Of a DNA stretch of 6,373 nucleotides, positions 1-4,416 are shown piece by piece. Position 1 is the stretch's first letter, and the number at the start of each line of letters is the position of its first letter. The DNA is from an uncultured Oscillospiraceae bacterium (GTDB lineage Bacteria; Bacillota; Clostridia; Oscillospirales; Oscillospiraceae): assembly GCA_905236265.1 (NCBI GenBank), contig CAJOOV010000062.1, positions 1 to 6,373 on the forward strand, given 5' to 3'. The position numbers and the translations under genes were made by a program. Below the pieces are notes generated by a model that was given only the letters and a program-made list of their open reading frames with translations, was not told where the DNA came from and made no database searches.

Positions 1-621
1 CTTGCGGCAGGCCGCTCCTTCTCCCCCCGTCCCGCCTCCGGGTGGCGGCAGCGTCTGGAGCGGCAGGCGCAGGAGCAGGGGATGGAGCCTCTGCTGGAGG
101 AGCTGCGGCAGGTGGACCCGGAGTCCGCCCTTCGGCTGCACCCCAACGACCGGAAACGGATTATCCGGGCGCTGGAGGTGTGGCACGAGACGGGGAAAAC
201 CATCTCCCGGCACAACCGGGAGACGGCGGCGCTCCCGGAGCGCTTTCCGGCAGTGCGGCTCTGCCTGAGCTATGCCAACCGGGAGCATCTGCGCCGCCGG
301 ATTGACCTGCGGGTGGAGGAGATGGTATCCGCCGGGCTGGTGGAGGAGGTGCGCCGCCTGCTGAAGCGGGGGGTGTCCCCGGAGTGTACCTCCATGCAGG
401 CCATCGGCTACAAGGAGCTGATTCCCGCCCTTCAGGGGGCTTGCAGCATGGAGCAGGCGGTGGAGCAGGTGAAGCTCCGCTCCCGGCAGTATGCCAAGAG
501 GCAGCTCACATGGTTTCGCCGGGACGAGCGGTATCAGTGGTATCTGTGGGGGGAGGAGCCGGATTTTTCCGCCGCCCTCCGCTTTGCGACAGAAAAACTC
601 CATGAAGCTGGGTTAGGATGA
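1..621 (+). CDS. miaA: tRNA dimethylallyltransferase MiaA, C-terminal ~206 residues (5' end outside window)
   Basis: MiaA transfers a dimethylallyl group from dimethylallyl diphosphate to N6 of A37 in tRNAs that read codons beginning with U; it is a cytosolic enzyme. The reading frame is open from base 1, so the gene enters from the left. About 206 residues are present of a family length near 310, and the N-terminal P-loop and the first part of the catalytic core are missing. Visible family motifs are HPND followed by RIIRALEVW and a TGK (from residue 47 of the fragment), MQAIGYKEL (fragment residues ~132-140) and the tRNA-contacting RQYAKRQLTWFR block near the C terminus. An in-frame ATG at 82 is internal, because the protein similarity continues upstream of it. 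hfq follows 63 bases later, the classical miaA-hfq arrangement. Identification is firm; only the left boundary is unknown. Confidence 0.96.
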   Translation, partial: LAAGRSFSPRPASGWRQRLERQAQEQGMEPLLEELRQVDPESALRLHPNDRKRIIRALEVWHETGKTISRHNRETAALPERFPAVRLCLSYANREHLRRRIDLRVEEMVSAGLVEEVRRLLKRGVSPECTSMQAIGYKELIPALQGACSMEQAVEQVKLRSRQYAKRQLTWFRRDERYQWYLWGEEPDFSAALRFATEKLHEAGLG

Positions 622-641
622 CAGGGAGGATGCTCCCTGTC
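620..641 (+). promoter_or_regulatory. Perfect 9-bp hairpin with GATG loop between miaA and hfq
   Basis: GACAGGGAG (620-628) pairs without mismatch with CTCCCTGTC (633-641) around a 4-base loop GATG. The hairpin starts inside the miaA stop codon. It is followed by CCCCGG, not a T-run, so it is not a normal intrinsic terminator. The loop and its closing base show GGATG, a motif that also occurs at 616-620 and 645-649. The structure is directly visible. Its role (mRNA processing, stability, or a site for an RNA-binding regulator of hfq) is inference. Confidence 0.55.
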
Positions 642-667
642 CCCGGATGCGTCCTCACACTATATAG

Positions 668-673
668 AAAAGG
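668..673 (+). promoter_or_regulatory. Ribosome binding site that decides the hfq start
   Basis: AAAGGA lies 11 bases before ATG 685 but only 2 bases before the in-frame GTG at 676. Spacing therefore favours the ATG, which also matches the usual Hfq N terminus (a few polar residues, then NLQD). The spacing to 685 is a little long, so modest translation efficiency is possible. Confidence 0.6.
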
Positions 674-684
674 ACGTGTCAGCT

Positions 685-939
685 ATGCAGAAGAACAACA
701 ACAATTTACAGGATCAGCTCCTCTCCCGTGCCAGACGCAGCCGGATCAATGTCACCGTATTTCTGATGAACGGATTCCAGCTCCGGGGCATCATCACCGG
801 CTATGACGCCTTCGTGGTGGTGGTGAACACGGAGGGGAGACAGCAGATTATCTATAAACACGCCATCTCCACCATTGTACCCTTTCACCCGGTGGAGCTG
901 AGAGAGACGGGATTTGCCCAGGAGGAGCCCGCCCCCTGA
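685..939 (+). CDS. hfq: RNA chaperone Hfq
   Basis: Hfq is a hexameric Sm-like ring that binds small RNAs and mRNAs in the cytosol. The 84-residue product shows the Sm1 part (VTVFLMNGFQLRG, residues 23-35) and the Sm2 signature YKHAIST (57-63). Proximal-face U-binding residues are present: Q9, Y40 (Phe in E. coli), F43, K58 and H59. The NGFQL stretch is the Gram-positive distal-face form. The lateral rim carries R17, R18 and R20, an RRxR pattern like E. coli and richer in arginine than the RKEN pattern of B. subtilis. The tail is short and ends in an acidic EEPAP. ATG 685 was chosen over GTG 676 from ribosome-binding-site spacing and N-terminal similarity; the GTG start would add three residues. 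It lies downstream of miaA as in many bacteria. No convincing promoter is seen in the 63-base gap, so co-transcription with miaA is likely. Confidence 0.96.
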   Translation: MQKNNNNLQDQLLSRARRSRINVTVFLMNGFQLRGIITGYDAFVVVVNTEGRQQIIYKHAISTIVPFHPVELRETGFAQEEPAP

Positions 940-953
940 GAGCGGGGGGCTTT
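926..953 (+). other. GC-rich hairpin over the hfq stop codon
   Basis: GCCCCC (931-936) can pair with GGGGGC (945-950) across a loop that contains the hfq TGA stop, and is followed by only three T residues. A real terminator would need a longer T-run, and the next gene has its own good ribosome binding site 29 bases further on. At most this is a weak attenuator or a 3' stability element for the miaA-hfq transcript. Confidence 0.3.
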
Positions 954-978
954 GCGCCTGCAATCGTGCCCGTGCCAC

Positions 979-983
979 AGGAG
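979..983 (+). promoter_or_regulatory. Ribosome binding site of the HlyD-like gene
   Basis: AGGAG ends 7 bases before ATG 991. This selects 991 over the in-frame TTG at 952, which has no such site and would put a cysteine/arginine-rich stretch before the membrane segment. Confidence 0.75.
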
Positions 984-990
984 ACAAGCT

Positions 991-2232
991 ATGAAGCCCA
1001 GTAAATACCTACCCAAAGCTGTAATGCTGCTGCTGTTTACGGCGGCAGTGGCCTATTTCGGCGTCTACGCCTATCATATTTTCTTTGCCAGCTATGAGAC
1101 TGCGGTCATCTACCAGTACGAAGGCCAGCACACCATGAGCGCCAGCGGATATATTATCCGAGAGGAGACCGTACTGCAGGACGGGGGAAATCTGGAGGAG
1201 ATTGCAGTCGCAGAGGGGGAGAACGTGGCCGCCGGAGACATTGTGGCACGGGTGTACCGCTCTGAGCAGGCGCTGGAGCGCCACCGGGAGCTGGAGCGGC
1301 TGAAGACCCAGCTTGCCCGGATGGAGTATATCCGCCAGCGGGGCTCAGACGAGAGCGACGCCATGAGGATGAATGCGGAGATCGTGGATGCCATGACGAA
1401 CCTGCGGGGGAGCGTGGGCAGGGGCAGCTTCACCCGGCTGGACGAGCAGGTGAACCTGCTGCAGGAGCTGGTCTTCCGCCGGGACTACACCTTCTCCGAG
1501 GACTCCGCCCTGAACGGAGAGATCGAGACGCTGAAGGCGCAGGTGAGTGAGCTGGAGGAGGAGACGGAGAGCGCCTCCTCCACGGTCTACTCCCCCGCCG
1601 CCGGAATCTACTCCGCCGTGGTGGACGGCTGGGAGGAGAGCTTTGATCTGGAGACGCTGGATGAGCTGACCCCCGCCGCCCTGCGGGAGGCGGCAAAGCA
1701 GCACACCAATCCCACCGGCAGCGAGCTGGGCAAGGTGATCACCTCCTTCCGCTGGTACTATGCCGCCGTAATGGACGGGGAGATCACAAAACACCTGAAT
1801 CAGGGGGATAAAATCGACGTACACTTTGAAGGCTCCGTGGGCAGGCTGCCCATGACGGTGCAGTTTATCACCTCCCCGGACGAGCACGGTGAGGTGCTGG
1901 TGCTGTTCACCTCCATGCGGGACGTGCCCCTTATCGCCCCGCTGCGCATCCAAAACGTGGAGATCGGCATGGACAGCGCCTCGGGACTGCGCATTCCCAC
2001 ACGGGCGCTGCGGGCGGATCAGGAGACAAACCAGCTTGGCGTCTACCGCCTGACGGGAACGCAGGCGGAATGGGTGCCGGTAGACCTGCTGTTCTCCGGC
2101 GGGGACTACTATCTGGTGCGCTCCCATGTGGAGGGCGAGCTGGACCAGCTCCAGCAGGCCAAGCTGCTTCGCTCCGGGGACGAGGTTCTGGTGCGGGGTC
2201 TGGGCATTTCGGACGGAAAGGTGATCGAATAA
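991..2232 (+). CDS. HlyD/membrane-fusion-like single-pass membrane protein (putative efflux adaptor-type protein)
   Basis: The 413-residue product has a short basic N terminus, one membrane helix (about residues 9-33) and a large extracytoplasmic part. It shows the adaptor-protein layout: a first lipoyl-like half (about 48-90, with SASGYIIREE and a VAEGENVAAGDIVARVY turn), helical/coiled-coil segments (about 91-118 and 150-195), the returning lipoyl half (TVYSPAAGIYSAVVDG, 198-213), then a beta-rich C-terminal region (about 248-413) with a conserved-looking RIPTRAL (334-340). Membrane fusion proteins normally link an inner-membrane pump to an outer component, but no ABC or RND partner gene is in the window and the host is probably monoderm. 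Its TAA overlaps the yggS ATG, implying translational coupling. From memory, similarly annotated proteins sit beside sepF in many clostridia, so a cell-envelope or division role is plausible but unproven. The family call is moderate; the function is unknown. Confidence 0.8.
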   Translation: MKPSKYLPKAVMLLLFTAAVAYFGVYAYHIFFASYETAVIYQYEGQHTMSASGYIIREETVLQDGGNLEEIAVAEGENVAAGDIVARVYRSEQALERHRELERLKTQLARMEYIRQRGSDESDAMRMNAEIVDAMTNLRGSVGRGSFTRLDEQVNLLQELVFRRDYTFSEDSALNGEIETLKAQVSELEEETESASSTVYSPAAGIYSAVVDGWEESFDLETLDELTPAALREAAKQHTNPTGSELGKVITSFRWYYAAVMDGEITKHLNQGDKIDVHFEGSVGRLPMTVQFITSPDEHGEVLVLFTSMRDVPLIAPLRIQNVEIGMDSASGLRIPTRALRADQETNQLGVYRLTGTQAEWVPVDLLFSGGDYYLVRSHVEGELDQLQQAKLLRSGDEVLVRGLGISDGKVIE

Positions 2233-2942
2233 TGTCGCTTCAGGAAAATATACAGCGGATTCGCCGGGAGATTGATGCCGCCGCCATCGCCGCCGGAAGG
2301 CGGGGGGAGGAGATTACGCTGGTTGCGGCAACCAAGGTGCAAAGCTCGGATACCATCCGTGCCGCCATCGCCGCAGGGATTACCGTGTGCGGGGAAAACC
2401 GGGTGCAGGAGTTTAATGCCCACTGGGCGGACGGCGCTTATGAGGGGGCAAAGGTGCATTTTATCGGCCATTTGCAGAAAAATAAGGTGAAATATCTGGT
2501 AGGAAAGGTGTCGCTGATCGAATCGGTGGACTCTGTGGAGCTGCTGGAGGTCATCGCCCGCCGTGCCCAGGCGCTGGGCGTGGTGCAGGATATTCTGGTG
2601 GAGGTCAACATCGGCGGCGAGACCAGCAAATCCGGCGTAGCGCCGGAGGATGCGGCGGAGCTGATACGCCGGGCAGACGCCATGGAGGGCGTCCGTCCCA
2701 GAGGACTGATGACGATTCCTCCTGCGTCAGGTCACTTTCTGGACAAAAAGCGTTTTTTCTCCGAGATGCAACAGCTTTTTGTTGACATCAGGGGAAAAAC
2801 GTATGATAATAGAAGCGGTATTGATTGCCTTTCCATGGGGATGAGCGGAGATTTTGCCGAGGCCATCGCCTTTGGAGCCACGCAGGTACGCATCGGCACC
2901 GCCCTGTTCGGCGCAAGGCCGTATGCCAGAGCAAACGGGTAG
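2232..2942 (+). CDS. yggS: YggS/YlmE family pyridoxal phosphate homeostasis protein
   Basis: This is a PLP-binding, alanine-racemase-like single-domain barrel protein of the COG0325 family. It has no established catalytic reaction; in known members it buffers PLP and affects vitamin B6, amino-acid and keto-acid pools in the cytosol. Its 236 residues match the family length. Visible motifs are the PLP-lysine region LVAATK (K35), GENRVQE (54-60), HFIGHLQKNK (76-85), VEVNIGGETSKSG (123-135), RGLMTIPP (157-164), LSMGMSGDF (200-208) and the phosphate-binding VRIGTALFG (219-227). ATG 2232 shares its A with the preceding TAA stop; a purine-rich GGAAAGG lies about 10 bases upstream. It corresponds to ylmE, the gene before sepF in Bacillus. 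The segment coding residues ~170-197 is clearly AT-richer than the rest and contains a promoter-like sequence. Confidence 0.95.
   Translation: MSLQENIQRIRREIDAAAIAAGRRGEEITLVAATKVQSSDTIRAAIAAGITVCGENRVQEFNAHWADGAYEGAKVHFIGHLQKNKVKYLVGKVSLIESVDSVELLEVIARRAQALGVVQDILVEVNIGGETSKSGVAPEDAAELIRRADAMEGVRPRGLMTIPPASGHFLDKKRFFSEMQQLFVDIRGKTYDNRSGIDCLSMGMSGDFAEAIAFGATQVRIGTALFGARPYARANG
2782..2810 (+). promoter_or_regulatory. Near-consensus sigma-A promoter inside the 3' end of yggS, driving sepF-divIVA
   Basis: TTGACA (2782-2787) and GATAAT (2805-2810) are separated by 17 bases: a perfect -35 and a 5/6 -10 at the ideal distance. Transcription would start near 2816-2818, leaving a leader of about 180 bases before sepF. 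T-runs at 2754-2759 and 2776-2780 lie just upstream, as UP-element-like sequence. The surrounding 80-90 bases are AT-rich within an otherwise GC-rich gene, which argues against chance. The sequence match is seen; activity is inferred. Confidence 0.65.
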
Positions 2943-2981
2943 TCACTCAATTATGCTTATTATTTATAGAAATAACCTTGC

Positions 2982-2987
2982 AGGAGG
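2982..2987 (+). promoter_or_regulatory. Consensus ribosome binding site of sepF
   Basis: AGGAGG, 9 bases before ATG 2997, in a short AT-rich spacer (2943-2996). A TATTAT at 2958-2963 resembles a -10 box but has no -35 at the proper distance, so the upstream promoter inside yggS is preferred. Confidence 0.8.
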
Positions 2988-2996
2988 AACATTGTC

Positions 2997-3479
2997 ATGG
3001 GTTTTATGGATGAACTGAAGCGCCTGGCGCATCCCAATGAAGATGTAGATGATTACACCGAGGAGACAGAAGGAGAAAGCTACGAGGAGCCTGCATCCGA
3101 GCCCGCCCGCAGGAGCTCGTCCTGGGGTGAGGAGAGCTCCAGCTATGCTTCCGGTACGCAGGAGCGCCGCAATGCCGACAACGTGGTGAACATCAACACG
3201 ACGACCCAGCTTCAGGTTGTGCTGGTCAAGCCGGTGGAGTTTGAGGAGGCGTCTGCCATTGCCAACCATCTCCGGGACAAGCGCACGGTGGTGCTGAATC
3301 TGGAGGCCGCCAACAAGGAGATTACCCGCCGCATGGTGGACTTCCTCTCCGGCGTAGCTTATGCGCTGGAGGGCAAGATCAAGAAGGTTGCCATCTCCAC
3401 CTATATTATCACGCCCTATAATGTGGACATCATCGGGGATGTTCTGGACGAGCTGGAGAGCAGCGGTATGCGTTTTTGA
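2997..3479 (+). CDS. sepF: Cell division protein SepF (FtsZ membrane anchor/filament organiser)
   Basis: SepF binds the FtsZ C-terminal tail, polymerises into rings or arcs and anchors the Z-ring to the membrane. The 160-residue product has the three expected parts. Residues 1-11 (MGFMDELKRLA) are a short amphipathic membrane-targeting helix. Residues ~12-65 form an acidic, then serine-rich disordered linker. Residues ~66-150 form the folded SepF domain, with the LVKPVEFEEA strand-helix (76-85), RTVVLNLE (96-103), VDFLSGVAYALEG (114-126, containing the conserved Gly119) and TPYNVDI (139-145). The length compares with about 150 in B. subtilis. It is preceded by yggS and followed by divIVA 47 bases later. 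The genes ylmG and ylmH, which lie between sepF and divIVA in Bacillus, are not present. The N-terminal helix starts directly at ATG 2997, supporting this start. Confidence 0.96.
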   Translation: MGFMDELKRLAHPNEDVDDYTEETEGESYEEPASEPARRSSSWGEESSSYASGTQERRNADNVVNINTTTQLQVVLVKPVEFEEASAIANHLRDKRTVVLNLEAANKEITRRMVDFLSGVAYALEGKIKKVAISTYIITPYNVDIIGDVLDELESSGMRF

Positions 3480-3491
3480 GCGCAGAGCGCT
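3479..3491 (+). repeat. Small inverted repeat after the sepF stop
   Basis: AGCGC (3479-3483) and GCGCT (3487-3491) are separated by AGA. The stem is only 5 bp with no T-run, so this is not a terminator. It sits in the short sepF-divIVA spacer and may be chance. Confidence 0.25.
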
Positions 3492-3511
3492 GAGATTGGG
3501 ATGAGAGAGAT

Positions 3512-3519
3512 AAAGGGGG
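3512..3519 (+). promoter_or_regulatory. Ribosome binding site supporting the GTG start of divIVA
   Basis: AAAGGGGG ends 7 bases before GTG 3527. It is the only good site here, and the next methionine codon is 23 codons downstream, past the conserved LTPQEV N terminus; the GTG is therefore the real start. Confidence 0.75.
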
Positions 3520-3526
3520 ATTATCC

Positions 3527-4219
3527 GTGCTGACACCACAGGAGGTTGCTGAAAAAACCTTCAGCGCCAATGATAAACGAACCACTGGCTATGATATGCA
3601 GGAGGTCGATACCTTTCTGGATCAGATCACTGCGGACTATGCCGCATTAGCCAACGAGAACAATGACCTGCGCATCAAGCTCAAGCTGCTGGCGGACAAG
3701 GTGAACGAGTACCGTGAGACGGAGGGAGCCATCCGCGCCACCCTCTACACCGCTCAGAAGACCGCCAACAATCTGGTGGCAGAGGCGCAGCAGAAGCGGG
3801 AGGCCATTCTGAACGCTCTGGAGGAGGACATCCGCAGCCGCAAGCAGTCCTATGACGACGAGATTGCCGACTGCCACGCCCGCCTTGCCGCCGCCCGGCA
3901 GCAGACTGCCAGCTATGTGGCCTCTGTGCGCAAGCTCACGGCGGATCACCAGCGCTATCTGGATGCCCTGCCTGAGGAGATCGTGGGCGGCCGCCTCTCC
4001 GAGGAGTACGAGGAGGAGCAGGACGCCGTGGAGGTGGCAAGACAGGCCGCCGAGGAGGTGGAGAACGAGCCGGTTCAGATTCCTGAGCTGGAGCCTGAGC
4101 TGGAGCAGGAGCCGCAGGTGGACAGCTCCGGCAAGCCCGTCCTGCCCAGACAGGAGGAGCAGCCCACTGCCCGGATTGATTTTTCCAACCTGAAGCTGGG
4201 TAAGGATTACGAGGTGTAA
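3527..4219 (+). CDS. divIVA: DivIVA-family septum/pole scaffold protein
   Basis: DivIVA proteins form elongated coiled-coil oligomers that bind negatively curved membrane at division sites and poles and recruit partners. The 230-residue product begins (from GTG) with the hallmark LTPQEV, followed by GYDMQEVDTFLDQI (21-34), the N-terminal lipid-binding domain. A coiled coil runs from about residue 35 to 145, with the central helix TLYTAQKTANNLVAEAQQKREAI typical of the family split by no insert. An acidic Pro/Glu-rich tail (about 158-210, including PELEPELEQEPQ) ends in a hydrophobic-basic motif DFSNLKLGKDYEV (218-230). The turn at residues 13-20 (SANDKRTT) lacks the membrane-inserting Phe known from B. 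subtilis (FRGYD) and instead offers K17 and R18. It lies between sepF and ileS, as expected for this cluster. A terminator-like hairpin follows 28 bases after the stop. Confidence 0.94.
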   Translation: MLTPQEVAEKTFSANDKRTTGYDMQEVDTFLDQITADYAALANENNDLRIKLKLLADKVNEYRETEGAIRATLYTAQKTANNLVAEAQQKREAILNALEEDIRSRKQSYDDEIADCHARLAAARQQTASYVASVRKLTADHQRYLDALPEEIVGGRLSEEYEEEQDAVEVARQAAEEVENEPVQIPELEPELEQEPQVDSSGKPVLPRQEEQPTARIDFSNLKLGKDYEV

Positions 4220-4237
4220 CCCGCTGCCCCAACAGAA

Positions 4238-4290
4238 AACACATCCGATCACATAGTCTCCCCCCGGAGGCTATGTGATTGTGTTGTTTC
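4238..4290 (+). terminator. Intrinsic terminator-like hairpin after divIVA, possibly bidirectional
   Basis: ATCACATAGTCTCC (4248-4261) pairs with GGAGGCTATGTGAT (4266-4279) in a 14-bp stem (one T-G wobble) closed by a CCCC loop. It is followed by the T-rich but interrupted TGTGTTGTTTC. On the left, AACACA (4238-4243) can extend the pairing with TGTGTT (4280-4285). On the minus strand the stem is followed by GTGTTTTCTGTT, so it could also stop transcription from the right. The stem is strong. The T-run is imperfect, so partial read-through into ileS is possible. Confidence 0.7.
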
Positions 4291-4317
4291 AACACTGCTG
4301 CGTTCCTCCCCGGTGAT

Positions 4318-4347
4318 TTGGCAGCTCCCACAAGGAGGACGCAGTAT
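4318..4347 (+). promoter_or_regulatory. Weak possible sigma-A promoter for ileS
   Basis: TTGGCA (4318-4323; 5/6 to the -35 consensus) is followed after 18 bases by CAGTAT (4342-4347; 3/6 to the -10 consensus). It is the best match found upstream of ileS but is poor at -10. It would place the start inside the spacer's main stem-loop. Confidence 0.2.
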
Positions 4348-4398
4348 CCACACAATAGATTTGTGGGTTTTCATGAAACCGCTTCGTTGAGAATCCCC

Positions 4399-4409
4399 AA
4401 GGAGAGGAG
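4399..4409 (+). promoter_or_regulatory. Doubled ribosome binding site of ileS
   Basis: Two overlapping Shine-Dalgarno-like blocks, AAGGAG (4399-4404) and AGGAG (4405-4409), precede ATG 4417. The nearer one has 7-base spacing and supports this start. Confidence 0.75.
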
Positions 4410-4416
4410 CAATAAC

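Larger units (their letters stand above)
4220..4416 (+). ncRNA. Structured 197-base divIVA-ileS spacer; candidate ileS leader RNA without a T-box
   Basis: No gene is seen here. The stretch is almost filled by consecutive stem-loops: the terminator-like 4248-4279; GTGTTG/CAACAC (4281-4295, TTT loop); a 13-bp stem with a single bulged T (4296-4309 with 4334-4346, 24-base loop); a weaker hairpin (4346-4352 with 4362-4368, followed by TTT); and GGTTT/AAACC (4366-4380). The loop of the large stem holds CCCACAA (4327-4333), an exact complement of TTGTGGG (4361-4367), so a pseudoknot or alternative fold is possible. The T-box signature (AGGGTGGNACCGCG) common before ileS in Firmicutes is not found. 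A regulatory role is inference from structure alone. Confidence 0.4.

Noticed and set aside
661..668. TATATAGA upstream of hfq as a -10 box
   Set aside because: No -35-like hexamer lies 16-18 bases upstream and transcription would start inside the ribosome binding site.
952..990. TTG start at 952 for the HlyD-like gene
   Set aside because: It adds 13 residues (Cys/Arg/His-rich) before a normal basic-then-hydrophobic N terminus and has no ribosome binding site, whereas ATG 991 has AGGAG at 7-base spacing.
1345..2127. A 260-codon minus-strand open frame opposite the HlyD-like gene
   Set aside because: Same cause: codon bias shadow, biased composition, no ribosome binding site or motif.
2070..2231. 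Upstream extension of yggS to an ATG at 2070
   Set aside because: The extension is a Gly/Arg/Ala-rich overlap with the HlyD-like gene in another frame; family members start at the equivalent of ATG 2232.
3647..4252. A 201-codon minus-strand open frame opposite divIVA, rich in Leu
   Set aside because: It mirrors the coiled-coil Glu/Gln codons of divIVA; the apparent hydrophobicity is an artefact of reading GAG/CAG on the other strand.
4287..4346. Signal recognition particle RNA (4.5S-like) on the minus strand, suggested by GGGGAGGAAC and GCAGCAG
   Set aside because: The bases around the GGAA do not form the required short tetraloop stem and the GUCAGG strand of the symmetric loop is missing.
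4332..4365. Leader peptide before ileS starting after the AAGGAGG at 4332-4338
   Set aside because: No ATG, GTG or TTG lies at a usable distance downstream; the GGAGG is better explained as one arm of the 13-bp stem.
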